NCBI RefSeq assembly: GCF_030704535.1
Contig: NC_081809.1
Span: 513,501-577,500 of the forward strand
Source of the DNA: Vitis vinifera
Lineage: Eukaryota > Streptophyta > Magnoliopsida > Vitales > Vitaceae
Direction of reading: 5' to 3'
DNA: 64,000 nt
The notes under the pieces were generated by a model. It worked only from the letters and a program-made list of their open reading frames with translations, was not told where the DNA came from and searched no databases. Positions within the stretch are counted from its first letter, which is position 1, and every line of letters begins with the position of its first letter. Positions 49,889-62,683 of the stretch are shown here, piece by piece. The position numbers and the translations under genes were made by a program.

Positions 49889-52311
49889 TTAAAAGCTTCA
49901 ATTTTAAATTTTATGCTAAAAACTTTAAAAATAAATGTGTAAGAAAATGTTTAATTTCAAAAGTTTTTAAAACTTTAAGATAGAAAATTAACTTGTCGTA
50001 TCAACATACTAGCCTAAAGTTTGGTTAAATCTAAATTTTGATGATAGTAAAATAATATTTTGATTAAATATTTAATTTTAAGTATGATAATGATATCCAA
50101 TCAAAAGAGGAAAACAAGAGAGGTTTTTTTTCTTTTTTTCTTTTTTATTTACAGTTTTTTACAAGATCATATGTATAGAATAGATTTTCTTGTAAGGCAT
50201 AGTAAGGATAAGTATGCTTTAAAATTGACCTTTAGAACCTAAATATTTGGGAATGAAAAATAATCACATTTTTTATAAGATTTTTTTAAAAGAATTCATT
50301 CATGTATTATTAATGATTTTTTGTGAAAAATGAAATTGATTACTTCAAAGATAAAAACTTGTGTTTTACATGATTTTTCAACATTAAAAGTAAGATTTAT
50401 GATCTTAAGTTTCAATTTGAAATAATCCGTTATATATATCTTTTATCCAATATTTTTCTAAATTTCTTGAATAATTGATTAATTGACCAAAGTAATCGAT
50501 TGTATTCATGTCTTCCAATTATTATAAAAAAAAATGTCTAAAGACTAGTTTATAGTCAACTGAATGATTGCTTAATTGACCAAAGTAGTCGATTGTATTC
50601 TTGTCTTCCACTTATTATAAAAAAAAAAAGTCCAATAATTAGTGTTTAGTCAACTGTGTGATTGCTTGATTGAGCAAAAAATGTGTCTAATAACTAGTGT
50701 TTTTACAAAATGTGCCTAATAATTAGTCTTTGTCTAGCCTTCTTAAACTCTTAAAATTATAGAAATAATTATTTAAAAGGGATGAAATACCTCATATTTG
50801 TGAATTTATTCCCTCCAATATTTTTATTTGAAGAGTAATTCATTTTTTTTTACATAAAAGCCCTTGGCTATTTGGAGTATTTATAGTGTGTTTTAAAAGA
50901 AATGATTATTTTTATAAGAAAATAATAAGAGCATTTTTGTTAACACGAGATAAAAAAATGATGAAGGGTTATATTTCTAAAATTGGGTTTTCAATGACCC
51001 TTTTAATTAGATAACCCAAAATTATATTGAATCAAAACTTGTTTATCTTTTCATTGTGAGCACTTCAATACATTTTGTGCTTAAAGGAGCTATTGAACGA
51101 GTGGTTAAGGAATTTTATTTAGAAGGTGTTTGTTTTTTTTTAAATTTTTATTGAAAACAATCTATTTTTACACTTTAAGTTGTTTGTTTGTTTGTTTGTT
51201 TTTTATTTTTTATTATAAATTTTTAGCTTAAAAAAAAGTCAAAATATTTGACTTTTTTTAAATGAAAAAAATAATATATTGATTTTTCTTTACTTTTTAA
51301 TATTATATAGAAATAAAATGTTATAAAAAAAACAACCTAATCCTGATATTATTAAATATTATTTAGTTTTAAGTTATATTTAGAATTAAGTGAAAAAACA
51401 AACACTATCTTAGTGATTGTAAAAGTCTATTGAAACATAAGAAATCCGGACTTAAAGAATAATAAAGAGAATCATGATTAAGAAAACTTTTAAAATTGTG
51501 AAATATGTCAAGGTGCGGAAGTGGATAGGTCGTTGAACTACAATAAAAACACTTTATTTACAACATTTCTCCCCTTACTTTTTTATTTTATTTTTCATCA
51601 CATTCATTCCATTACTTGCATATATAAAGAGATCATCACCTAATTTACTCTTTTATCGGATGATTATCTATATTTGTTAATTAGATTAACTTATGTCTTT
51701 GTACTCCATTTATGCAAGGATGAAACATAGAAAAATAAAAGATAAAAGCATCCTTGAATGTGACTTAATAGAAAACTATTTTTAAGAACAATTTTTAAAA
51801 ACAGTTCTGAGTTGTTTTATGTTTCGAAATTTAAATATGAGAATTGTTTTTATCAATTTATTTTTCATGAAAGCCTCGTGTAAGTATCTTACTTATGCAA
51901 AAGTTTTTAAAGTATTCTGTATATTTCCCATTGCTTCTCAAAACTCTTTACCACGAAAAATACCTAAACATGCCTCAAATTTATCCTAAAAAATTATATA
52001 TTTTTAATTTTTTTTTAAATCTATTATTAACCATAAAAAAAAAAAAGTTACCAAATGTGTTTTTAAGTAAGTCCTTATATTTCAATGTTAAAAATTTAAT
52101 TTTATACAGAAATACATTCAATACTCATTGGGCTCAGACAGCTGAATCCAGTACAAAGCCCATCCGCTGGTTTAAAATTCAGGCCCATTATATTGTTCAT
52201 CCTGGCGGGCCTTTCGGTTCAGCCCATCTCAATTGTACCTAACAAAAAGCAAGAAAACAAGTTCCACGAATCTAAATACACAATCTGAAATTGGATTTGG
52301 GAAATTCAGAG

Positions 52312-52892
52312 ACTGCAAGTATCTATGCCACACCTCTCCATACTTCATGAAGCTCCTATAGCAAGTATCTATGACTTCTTCCAACTCTTTCCACCGTTTC
52401 ATGAAGCTGCTCGGGCGGGGGCCGACACTGCATAGCTTCCAATCAGTTCAATTATATAAATAAATCCTCAAACTTAACCAGATCACTCAATGATGATTCT
52501 TTCCCTTCAGGAGTAGGTTCTGAGCTCTGAGAGCAATTTGCATGAGAAGACAAAGCCCCCTTCTCCTCTTCATTGCATCATTGCTCCAATAGCGTGTAAT
52601 GTTATGTAGTGTCTTCCACCCTCTCTGTGGTAGGGAACAATGTCAAGTGGTTCAACCATCTTTCTATAATTCGTTCCTGTACAGAGCCAGAGGGTTTGCA
52701 AAGCTGCCCCTTCCTGGTGAGGCTTCCTCTCTACGTGTTCTACCATGTCTTCCCATCGGTTCCATTTTAATGTCTCTTTTACACCCCAGGTTTCTAAAGC
52801 TGTCATAATAACCCACTGTACTCATCTTTTGATTTCTTTCTTGTACCATTCTAGCTGGAACATATCTGGTTTTATATCATTCAGAAGCTTAA
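52312..52892 (-). pseudogene. Decayed SAG101 EP-domain exon (unit 3)
   Basis: Counterpart of 29768-30360 with a further small deletion: after GREGGRHYIT-type sequence the ITNGGSKHY stretch is lost (around 52601). No lipase exons. The reading frame is broken. Confidence 0.85.
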
Positions 52893-53257
52893 AAGGAATT
52901 TTTCAATGGGAAGTTGTTGCAAGTTTTGGTGGAGTTGAATCTAAACAAAAATGTTTTTCTTTTTCCCCATTTTTTTTTTTGAAGGAAAAGACTCTTTAAG
53001 TCTTATTTGATTTTCTTGTTTTGATTTATTTGTTTAGGATATAAATAAAACACAATGTAATAGAACAACAATGAAAGTGCATCCCAGCAACATCATAATA
53101 TTCATTTCTTAACAAAAAAACAGAGGAAAAGAAGGAAGAAAATAGTGCTGAGAATATGGGCAGCAACCAAGAAAAAGGGAAAAAGGTCACTCTTTCTAGT
53201 TTTATCCATTGAACGCTCACAAAACAACAAACACAACACACAAACTGGATTGCCCCT

Positions 53258-55520
53258 CTAACCATACTTCATATAGCTACGTTTCTTCATGAAGTTGATC
53301 AATGGCGACCCATGGGAATTACTGCAAGTATCTATGTAGCCCTCATACAGTCCCCACCATTTCATGAAGCTGCTTTCCCTCGAGAAAATCTCAGGGGACG
53401 CTGCATAGTTGTTAATATGTTCCATTACATACTCCTCGAACTTAACCAGATTATCCCATGATGATTTTCCCTGCTCAAGAGTACAGTTTTGACTCTTGAG
53501 CAATTCGCATGACAAGATGGCCTCCTCCACATGTGCCCAAAACAAAGAATCCTCAGTTAGGATACCAGACACCTTTTGCTTCTTGGAATCAAGCTTATCT
53601 CTAGAGGGGGGTTTCACATCTTCTTCATACCATTGCTGCAACAGCTTGTAATGAAGAGATCTTCCATTGTTTATGTAGTCTGTTCCACCCTCTCTGTAGA
53701 AGGCAGCAATGTCCAGTGGTTCAACCATTCTCCTATAAACTGTCCCTGCATAGAACCAACGGGTTCGAAATGTTGCTCCTTCCTTCTGGGGCTTCCTCTG
53801 TACTTGTGCAACCATGTCTTCCCAGTACATTGTGAGGTTTCCCCTAAATTGTTCAACGTTGATGTCCCTTTTAGACCCCTGATTTTTGAAGCAATCGTAG
53901 TAACCCATTTCCGATTTCTTCTTATACCATTCTAGATGGGCCATGTCTCTTTTTATGTCATTCAGTTTCTTGGCATCGGAAGCTTTATTTTTCTGGATTA
54001 GGCTTCTGGTTTCCGCTTCCATTGTTCTTATCATAGCGTTGATATCAATGTTATGCTGCAGCAACTGCCATGAATTTTAAAAATGAGACTAGTTATGGAA
54101 GATCCCAAAGAACAAGAAGATAAATCTGAATAGGGCAGTTATTGCAGTATTTGGTGTAGTGTAAACCATGTTTCATAACATCATTAGATGGGAGAAAGCT
54201 GTTTACCTTTGTTTGATTAAATCCAATTGTCTCAAGTTCCATGATGATCCCAGCTGAAAATGGATCTGCAAACCGTTCACCCACCTGCGGCAGTCCCTTG
54301 CAGATTGCCCTCTCCTTGAGGTTTCTTAAAATCTCCCCATAGTCAACATCCTGCAATCCTCCGGCAACCTCTGATGATATGACTTTAAGCAATCCCAAAA
54401 TTAAATCAGGGTTGTCAAAACAAGCACAACCAAGTTCAGAGCACAAGAGATATGTCCCAAAGGGCTTGTAACCGGTAGTTTGTGAATGGGAGGATGTGGG
54501 CGGAGATCTGCCGGATGGGAGGAAGAGTCCGGGGACTGGGTCTTGGTTAGACACTACATGCAGGAAGAAAGAATTCCATATGGAGTGTTGGAGGCCAAAG
54601 TCGCCTATGAGGGGTGAACCAAAGGTGATACAAAAGGGGCGGCATTTGGGTTTTAATAAATTGCCATCTAGCAGGCGTAAGGTGAAGAGAGAAGCAACGG
54701 ATCCTCCCAGGGAGTGCCCAGTGATGATTAACTGACCTTCAATCTGAGTCAACTGCAAAACAAGTAACCATATGAAATCCATGTCAGAATAATGCCACTA
54801 ATCTCACTTCTGAACATTCCTTTTTCAGTGACAAGATATATGCAAGCTTATCTAAAGACAGATATACCAACACCAGTTCTACTGTGTTCCTATTAAGAGT
54901 TGAATCACAACCGATCAATGGGTCATGTGACGATGCCATGAAAATGGATATGTGTGACGTCTTATCCTTCAGGTAGTTCGACTCCATGAGGGAGATCTCA
55001 TGGTCAAGCTGTTTCGTGTCTCACAATTGTTAACGAAAAGGAAACGAAAATTCAAACAAGTATCAGATTTTGACCTCATCTGTTAGTCCAGAGAGATGAT
55101 CATGGAGAGGGGTATAGAGGGCTAATGCTGCTCTGTTAATGGAGACGGACGGGTATTCTTCGGTACGGAGGAAGTCAAAGAGAGGAGACCGATCTAAATC
55201 TCCTTGTCCAGGAAGAGGGTATTGAGTGCAGTCAGGTGAAGAGACAAAAGCTACAATTGTGCACTTGGAAGACAGTTGATAAAGTCTGTATTGAACAGGC
55301 AAGGCTGTTTGGCCTCTCTTAAGTTCAAGAATTTTGGTGAAAGCACAGTCGATTAGATTGGAGCTCAGCACCAAATTTGCCAGTTCCCGTGCAGAGCTAA
55401 ACCTGCAGTGAAAGACCCAACAGAAAAAGGAGAAATTAAGCAAGAACAGAGCGAGGATTCGATTCTAGGAACCAAAAAATGAATCAGAGACATTGATACT
55501 TACAAAGGAACTTGATTCAT
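53258..55520 (-). CDS. SAG101: SAG101-like lipase-like immune regulator, copy 3
   Basis: Exons on -: 55520-55504, 55402-55075, 54752-54207 and 54064-53258, 565 aa, frame intact. Motifs: GHSLGGSVASLF (Ser129), NQDPVP, EP-domain EPLDIA (412-417). Exons 3-4 are nearly those of copy 1 (few changes such as RWFYAG for RWLYAG and EHINN for EQINN), while much of exon 2 is like copy 2 (AFTKILELKRGQ, YRLYQL), so the gene looks mosaic. Role as for copy 1. The proximal core promoter differs: where copies 1 and 2 have TATATAAT, this has CAAATAAT on - at 55575-55568, so expression may be weaker or start elsewhere. Confidence 0.93.
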
Positions 55521-56052
55521 CTTCTTTCCTTCCACGGAGATGCAACCAGAACAAGACCAAAAACAATATTATTTGGGAGGATGAAGGGAATCCTGACAAC
55601 TTGTAATTGTTAAAGAAAGACTACAAAAGCCGGTCTACGAGCAAAGATGCTTCCCCGGTCCTCACACGGTATGACGACCACTACGATGGTCTACGAGCAA
55701 ATAAGCTTTGTTTTTCTCAGCAAGACTCAAAGCTGTGTTTCTAAGGTTACGAATTTTCATACCAAATATTAATATATGTTTCCGTTAGTTTTCAAGATGA
55801 AGAAACCAGCTAGAGAAATTTTCTTTGTAATTATTTTTTACCATTTAATTTGTTTAAGGGATCTATTTTTCAAACTTAAAAACCTAGTTTTGAATGTGAA
55901 TTTGTCTCGAGACTTAAATTTAATCTTAGGTAGACTTTGAACCTAAACCCTACATTATATAATACTTTTTTCTTACAATAGCTTCGATACTAAGTTATGA
56001 AACTCTTTAAATGGCTTTTATTAATTAATTTATTTTAATAAATATTTTTGTA

Positions 56053-56837
56053 GGGAGAATTGTATTTTGGGCCCGAATGGGCCCAAAAATTGACCAAAGA
56101 TCCATATATCATGCACATTTAAGGTCAAGACCCAAATAAATTATAAAAATTAAGTTAAAGGATATTATCCTTCATTAATCCCTAAAATACCTTTAATCCC
56201 TACATAGGCATATAATGAGTGTAAATTTCAATTTTTTCCCCTTTTCTATTCCCAATTAAGTATTACTCATTTCTAACTTATTGTTTTGTTTTGTTTTTTT
56301 TTTCTTTTTTTAAAGATATTGAATCTTTTTACTCTTATAAAAAATTTTCATATAAAATTTAATGGATAATCAATTAATGAAATTTAATTATTTTTATTAT
56401 TTTCATATAAAAAAATAGTACTAAACAAGGTTTTCAATTTTTATTTTTAAAAATTATTTTTCATTTTTAATTAAATATTTTTTTCTAATAGAAAATGTAA
56501 AAAATATAAATCATATTACCATTTTTTTAGAAAGTATTTTTTAAAATAGTTTTTGAACGTAATTTTTCTTTATTTATAATTTAAAATAGAAAATAATGTT
56601 GATTTTCAATTATTTATAAAAAAAAAAGTTTTAAAAAACAATGAAAAATCCAAATAGTTAAAATAAAATTATTATGGTTGCATGAATAGTGGTACAATAA
56701 AGACCAAAAAAACTTACGTGAAAGGTCAATGAGTATTTTGGTCTTTTGATAACTTATATCATTTCCATCAATTATGTAAGTTCTATAAACCAAACCTTAT
56801 TTTTTGATCCACCTGGATCCAAAACACAATTGTCTCT
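56053..56837. mobile_element. Inverted-repeat transposon (unit 3 copy)
   Basis: Ends AGGGAGAATTGTATTTTGGG and GATCCAAAACACAATTGTCT. Counterpart of 33536-34304. Confidence 0.6.
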
Positions 56838-56840
56838 ATT

Positions 56841-56845
<5 letters not shown>

Positions 56846-56930
<85 letters not shown>
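56846..56930. repeat. (TA)n microsatellite, expanded unit 3 allele
   Basis: About 42 uninterrupted TA repeats, against about 16 and 9 at the same locus in units 1 and 2. The Tyr-Ile frame over it is not a gene. Confidence 0.95.
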
Positions 56931-56933
<3 letters not shown>

Positions 56934-57750
56934 TTATTAATTATGGTTTCAATTATCATAAGTAATAATCAATCTTATGTATTGACTTGGGTTTGCTCGT
57001 TATTGAGAGTAGTTAGTTGAAAGTCTATGAATTGAATATGAATTGCAGTATATTGGGGAATTCTTGCATTTAATGTTGTTAGCAAAACCCCATTTTCATG
57101 ACTTAGCTACTTCGTTGTCGAAAGAAGAGCATCAATTTACTCCATATGTCCTACTAGGGTTGCTCTTCCATTGAGAACATAATGTTCATTAACTTTTCTT
57201 TAGGTGAAGTCATCATTGATGGTACCAAATGCTCTAACTATTTTTTTTTTGTCCTTCCTAATTCAAGTATAGGGTTTATATATTGTGTGTAAGGGTTTTC
57301 ACATTATGCTAATTGGGTTAACATCTATAGATGCATAATTGATGCTAAGTCCATGAAAATTTATGGTAAAAAAACATCCTTTATCATTCACACTAATTTA
57401 TTTGCATGTATTTCTTGATTCTCATTATTTTTTTTTTAAATCAAACCATTAGAAAAATTACTTACCCACATTTATAAATATCAAATACTATATTTTTACA
57501 TTTTCACAAAGTATAAGGTATTTGTATTAAATATACAAGATATTTATACTAATTGAATAAGTTTGTCCATTGAAAATATATTTATATGCTTTTCTTCATT
57601 TTTTTATTTGTTTTTTTATATCAAACTATCGAAAATATTGTTTGTATACAAATATAAATGTTGAATATAATTTTATTTATTTATTTCGTATTTTCACACA
57701 TAATGTATAAGACATTTATAATAATTGTACAATGTTTAATGTGCATATGT

Positions 57751-57892
57751 TCCATTGGTTATGTTGTTTCTTACACCATCTTAGTAGTAGGCAACAATGT
57801 CAAGTGGTTCAACCATTGCCCCTTCCTTTTGAGGCTTCGTCTCTATTTGTTTGACCATGTCTTTCTAGTATATTATATTATGAGGTTTTCCC
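57751..57892 (-). pseudogene. Short EP-domain fragment at the unit edge (unit 3)
   Basis: Counterpart of 35181-35320, next to the start of unit 4. Confidence 0.7.
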
Positions 57893-59026
57893 TTAAAAGC
57901 TTCAATTTTAAATTTTATGCTAAAAAACTTTAAAAATAAATGTGTAAGAAAATGTTTAATTTCAAAAGTTTTTAAAACTTTAAGATAGAAAATTAACTTA
58001 TCGTATCAACATACTAGCCTAAAGTTTGGTTAAATCTAAATTTTGATGATAGTAAAATAATATTTTAATTAAATATTTAATTTTAGGTATGGTAATGATA
58101 TCCAGTCAAAAGAGGAAAACAAGAGAGGCTTTTTTTTTTCTTTTTATTTTATTTTATTTTTTTATTTACATTTTTTTACAAGATCATATGTATAGAATAG
58201 ATTTTCTTGTAAGGCATAGTAAGGATAAGTATGCTTTAAAATTGATCTTTAGAACCTAAGTATTTGGGAATGAAAAATAATCACATTTTTTATAAGATTT
58301 TTTAAAAGAATTCATTCATGCATTATTAATGATTTTTTGTGAAAAATGAAATTGATTACTTCAAAGATAAAAACTTGTGTTTTACATGATTTTTCAACAT
58401 TAAAAGTAAGATTTATAATCTTAAGTTTCAATTTGAAATAATCCGTTATATATATCTTTTATCCAATATTTTTCTAAATTTCTTGAATAATTGATTAATT
58501 AATCAAAGTAATCGATTGTATTCATGTCTTCCAATTATTATAAAAAAAAAAATCTAAAGATTAGTTTATAGTCAACTGAATGATTGTTTAATTGACCAAA
58601 GTAGTCGATTGTATTCTTGTCTTTCACTTATTATAAAAAAAAAAAAAAAAAAGTCCAATAATTAGTGTCTAGTCAACTCCGTGATTGATTGATTGAGCGA
58701 AAAATGTGTCTAATAACTAGTGTTTTTACAAAATGTGCCTAATAATTAGTCTTTGTCTAGCCTTCTTAAACTCTTAAAATTATAGAAATAATTAGATAAA
58801 AGGGATGAAATACCTCATATTTGTTAATTTATTCCCTCCAATATTTTTATTTAAAGAGTAATTCATTTTTTTATACATAAAAGCCCCTGACTATTTGGAG
58901 TATTTATAGTGTGTTTTAAAAGAAATGATTATTTTTATAAGAAAATAATAAGAGCATTTTTGTTAACATGAGATAAAAAAAATGATGAAGGGTTATATTT
59001 CTAAAATTGGGTTTTCAATGACCTTT

Positions 59027-62000
59027 TGTGGACCCCGCATTTCGGCTCATGCGTTTCCCACTCAATGGCGGACTCGATTTTTATTTGAAAATTTGATTTT
59101 TTATTGTTTAAGAAAATGACTTGGAGTCGCCACTTATTTTTGTTTTATTTTTAAAAGGGTAAACAAAATAAGAAAGAAAAACCCTAAGTGTGACTCCTTA
59201 CTTTGGAAAAGGTGGTCTGTGAAAAACCGGATCGGGTCCGAGGGTCAGGTTACTTATCAGGAAGGTACGGTATGAACCGTAGCACCCCTCTAAGTCCCTA
59301 AATGGGTCTCTACTAATAAAATGAAGCAATCATGGCAATTGATGAGGAAAAACAATGAATACCCGGAACTATCATGCACATAGGAGAATCAAAACATGTA
59401 TATGGAAATATCAGAATGGGGATAGATACGTACCTGGGTGACGAGCCACAATGCGCTTATCAAAAAGTGAGGTTAGTGCACAATTAAAGGATAATTTCGG
59501 GCATGCCATAGAGCAGAATAAAATCAAGCACGCATGGCAATTAAATCAATCAAACAATCAATCAATCATGAGGAAAGCACGTATGTTGGGCCCCCACCAA
59601 AGCCCATTCATTTTTGCAGGAATTAATATCACAAATCCCATTATTCTGGAATTATGAAAATAGCATTCATGTTTATATAAAATCAAGAGAAATCGAAGAT
59701 TATTTGAAACCCGAAGAGAATTAAAACTGTTAGAGAGAAAATTGAATTTTTGAAATTTATTTGGAAATTGGAGTCTCGAAAATTATTTGAAGATTGGAGT
59801 CTTGAGAATTAAATTTAAGAGTTGGAATTTTGGGATGTCAAACTTGAAGGAAATTAGAATTTTAGAAATTGGAAATTAAGTTCGAAAATTGGGATTCAAA
59901 AAAATGTTTAAAAATGAAATTTTGAAGTAAATAAATGGACTAATAATAATAAGGACGAAAATAATGATTAAATAAATGAATGGAATGCTGGAATTTTTGA
60001 AATTGGAAATTAGATTTAGAAGTTAGAAAGTTTAAAGAATTGTTTAAAATAGAATTTTAAGATAAATAAACAAACTATTAGTGATTAAATTAATGTGAAT
60101 ATGGGAATTTTCAAGATTAGGAATTTAATTTGTAAATCTGAAGTTTTAAAGAGTTGATTTAAAATGGAGATAAAATACTAATGATTAAATAAATTAATGA
60201 GAACATGAGAATTTTTGGGATTAGGAGTTTAATTCGGAAATCAGAAGTTTTAGAGAATTTGATTTAAAATGGAGTTTTGAAATAAATAAATAAATAAAAT
60301 ATCAATGATCAAATAATTTAGTGCGAACATGAGAATTTTTGGGATTAGGAATTTAATTCGAGAATCAGAAGTTTTAGAGAATTTGATTTGAAATGGGGTT
60401 TTGAAATAAATAATCAAAATAACAATAATTAAATAGATTAAAGTGAGTATGAGAATTTTCGGAAATCGAAATTGAGTTTTAAAGATCGGAATTTTGGAGT
60501 ATCATTTGAAGGTTGAATTTTTATAAATTGGGCTTGGAAATTGGAAGTTAGAAAGTTTGAATTAATAATAATAATAAGGTTTTGAAAGTTTTAATCAATG
60601 ATAATAATAAAAATAAGATTTTGAAAGTTGAGGTAATAATAACAATAATGATGAGATTTTTGAAAGCTTGGATTAATGATGATAATAATAATAAATAAAT
60701 TTTGAAAGTTGAGTTAATTATAATAATAATGATGAGATCTTGGAGGTTTGGACTGATGATAATAATAAATAATAATAAATAGGTGTTGAAAGTTTGAATT
60801 AATAATAATGATAATGATGAGATTTTGGAGGTTGGGTTTAATGATAAGGATAACAATAATAAATAGATTTTGAAATTTGGATTAATGATAATAATAAATA
60901 ATAATAAATAAATAGATTTTGAAATTTGGGTTAGTAATAATAATTATAGGGTTTTGAAAGTTTGGATTAATGATAGTGATAATAATAATATTTTAAATGT
61001 TGAATTAATAATAATAATGATAATAATATTTTAAATGTTGAATAGAAATAATAATAATGATAAACGTAATAATAATAATAGTAATAATAAGATTTTTAAA
61101 AGTTTGATTAATAACAATGATAATAATAGTATTTTAAATGTTGAATTAATAATAATAATAGAGCCCAAACCCAGTCCATCAGCAACCCTAATAAAGCCCA
61201 AACCTAGTCAAGCCCAAATCCACCAATAAGCCCCATCCTCATCAAGCCCAATCCATATGATATTAATGGGCAAGCCCAAGGCAATTAAAGCCTTCATAAA
61301 CCTGGGCTTCTCTTCATAGGCTTGGGCCTGGGTTCCCAGTTCAAACCCAAGCCCAAAAACCATCATGGGCAAAGCTTCTCTTCACCAATTGCCTCTCCAC
61401 CCGCGAAGACTCCACCGGCGGCACGATGAAGAGGAGAGCCATGGCGGCGCGGGGAAAAGAGGAGCAGCGGCGGCGCGGGGAAGAGGGGAGCCGTGGCGGC
61501 GGTCTGGTGACGTTCAGAAGGTGCCGCCGCCATGGCTGCTGGTGCAGGCGCGCGCGTTGCCGGAGCAGGTGGCAGCGGCCTGGCGACGTCCAGAAGGCGC
61601 TGCCGCCATTGGTGGCTGGTGCAGGCGCGCACATAGCCGGTGCAGGAAGACGCGGGGAGGGGCGGCATGCATGGCTCCCATGCAAGTAGGCGAACGGCTT
61701 TGAGGTTCCTATGGGGGTGAGCTAGGCGCGGGCATGGCGGGGTGCAGGTATGAGGGTTAGGTGTTGTGTTGAGGAGTTTGGAAGGATGAGAATATAGGAA
61801 TAGTAGTGAGGGATCGTATGCATGAGATGGACGAAGCATAACCACGGCTGGCGAGAGGAAAATGGGTTAGTGATGAACTAGATATGACGATGGGTGTGAT
61901 GGATAGGTGAGGAAGGTACGGGAAAGGTGAAAAATGGGTATGGAGATATGTATTTGACTGAGGATGGTGTAATCATGGAAGTGTAGCCGTGATGAGTGAA

Positions 62001-62683
62001 TGAGAAAGATGAGATGGGTGCATAGAAGGTGATCCGTTCACGAAGTCACTTCCCCAGTTTCGATAACCTGGCCATCGATGACCTCATTCCCACAACCAAC
62101 AAGGAATAGAGCAACAAACAGAGGGAAGAAACCACAGGGAACAAAGCATGATTTTTATATAATCGGGCTCAGGGATGAATTCATACATTCAGGTGCTTAT
62201 GGAAGGAGTTAGGGAAACCAGAATAGAGTCAAACAGAGCACCTCCGCACACGGATAAATTCAGCAAAAATAAACCAATAATCCATGACATCCAAACCGAC
62301 CAACAAATCACATCCTGGAATCAACAAAAGAAGTGAGCACAATAATGTCATAACGAAGAAACATGGAGTTCACAGAAAATTTTACCTGAAAGTTTTCTCC
62401 TTGAGCAAGGTATCCCCCCCGTCCTCCAACACTTTTTTTCCTGCCTTTCTTTCGCTTCCTTCCCCTGTTTTGAGTCTTCCTCCACAAGCCATCCCCCGTA
62501 CACCATCCCATCTGCCGCCCAAAAAAAAAAAAAAACGCCCACTTGAGTCCCCTCTCTGCCCCAAAAACCAGCCCACTTTAGTCCCATCATGTCGAGCGGC
62601 TTGGGAAGAAAAAGGTAGGAAAAATTAAAAATAAACAAATAATAATAATAACTAAAAAAACTGTCTGCCTCCGGGGGTCTACA
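59027..62683. mobile_element. Solo LTR or similar LTR-derived insertion, 3657 bp
   Basis: Ends TGTGGACCCC and GGGGGTCTACA give TG...CA termini in a short inverted repeat. CCTTT stands on both sides (59022-59026 and 62684-62688). Removing the element and one CCTTT restores a spacer that matches the uninterrupted units. A TG...CA element with a 5-bp target duplication is the mark of an LTR retrotransposon. No gag, protease, reverse transcriptase or integrase is visible and no second LTR, so a solo LTR with an unusually long LTR is likeliest (long LTRs are known in the Tat/Ogre lineage). Inside are GGAGTCGCCACT with a later AGTGTGACTCC, an AAT-rich tract (about 60560-61165), a TGGGCY-rich stretch and a GC-rich island (about 61360-61760). 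A non-autonomous element is the alternative. Confidence 0.75.
60560..61165. repeat. AAT/ATA-rich imperfect repeat tract within the LTR-like insertion
   Basis: Repeated blocks of (AAT)n, GATTTTGAAAGTTTGGATTA-type sequence and ATGATAATAATAA. The Ile/Leu-rich frame on - (60548-60856) is a by-product. Confidence 0.8.

Larger units (their letters stand above)
41680..49904. repeat. Tandem array unit 2 (about 8.2 kb) with SAG101-2
   Basis: Same order of parts as unit 1. It is about 265 bp longer, mainly because of a 276-bp MITE inserted at 47780-48055. Confidence 0.85.
49905..57908. repeat. Tandem array unit 3 (about 8.0 kb) with SAG101-3
   Basis: Same order of parts as units 1 and 2. SAG101-3 lies exactly 8214 bp from SAG101-2 in all four exons. 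Confidence 0.85.

Noticed and set aside
56746-56940. Tyr-Ile repeat protein
   Set aside because: Translation of a (TA)n microsatellite.
61341-61845. Arg/Ala/Pro-rich frames on both strands in the GC-rich island
   Set aside because: They overlap on both strands, come from GC-rich composition with an internal duplication, and lie inside the LTR-like insertion. No known domain.
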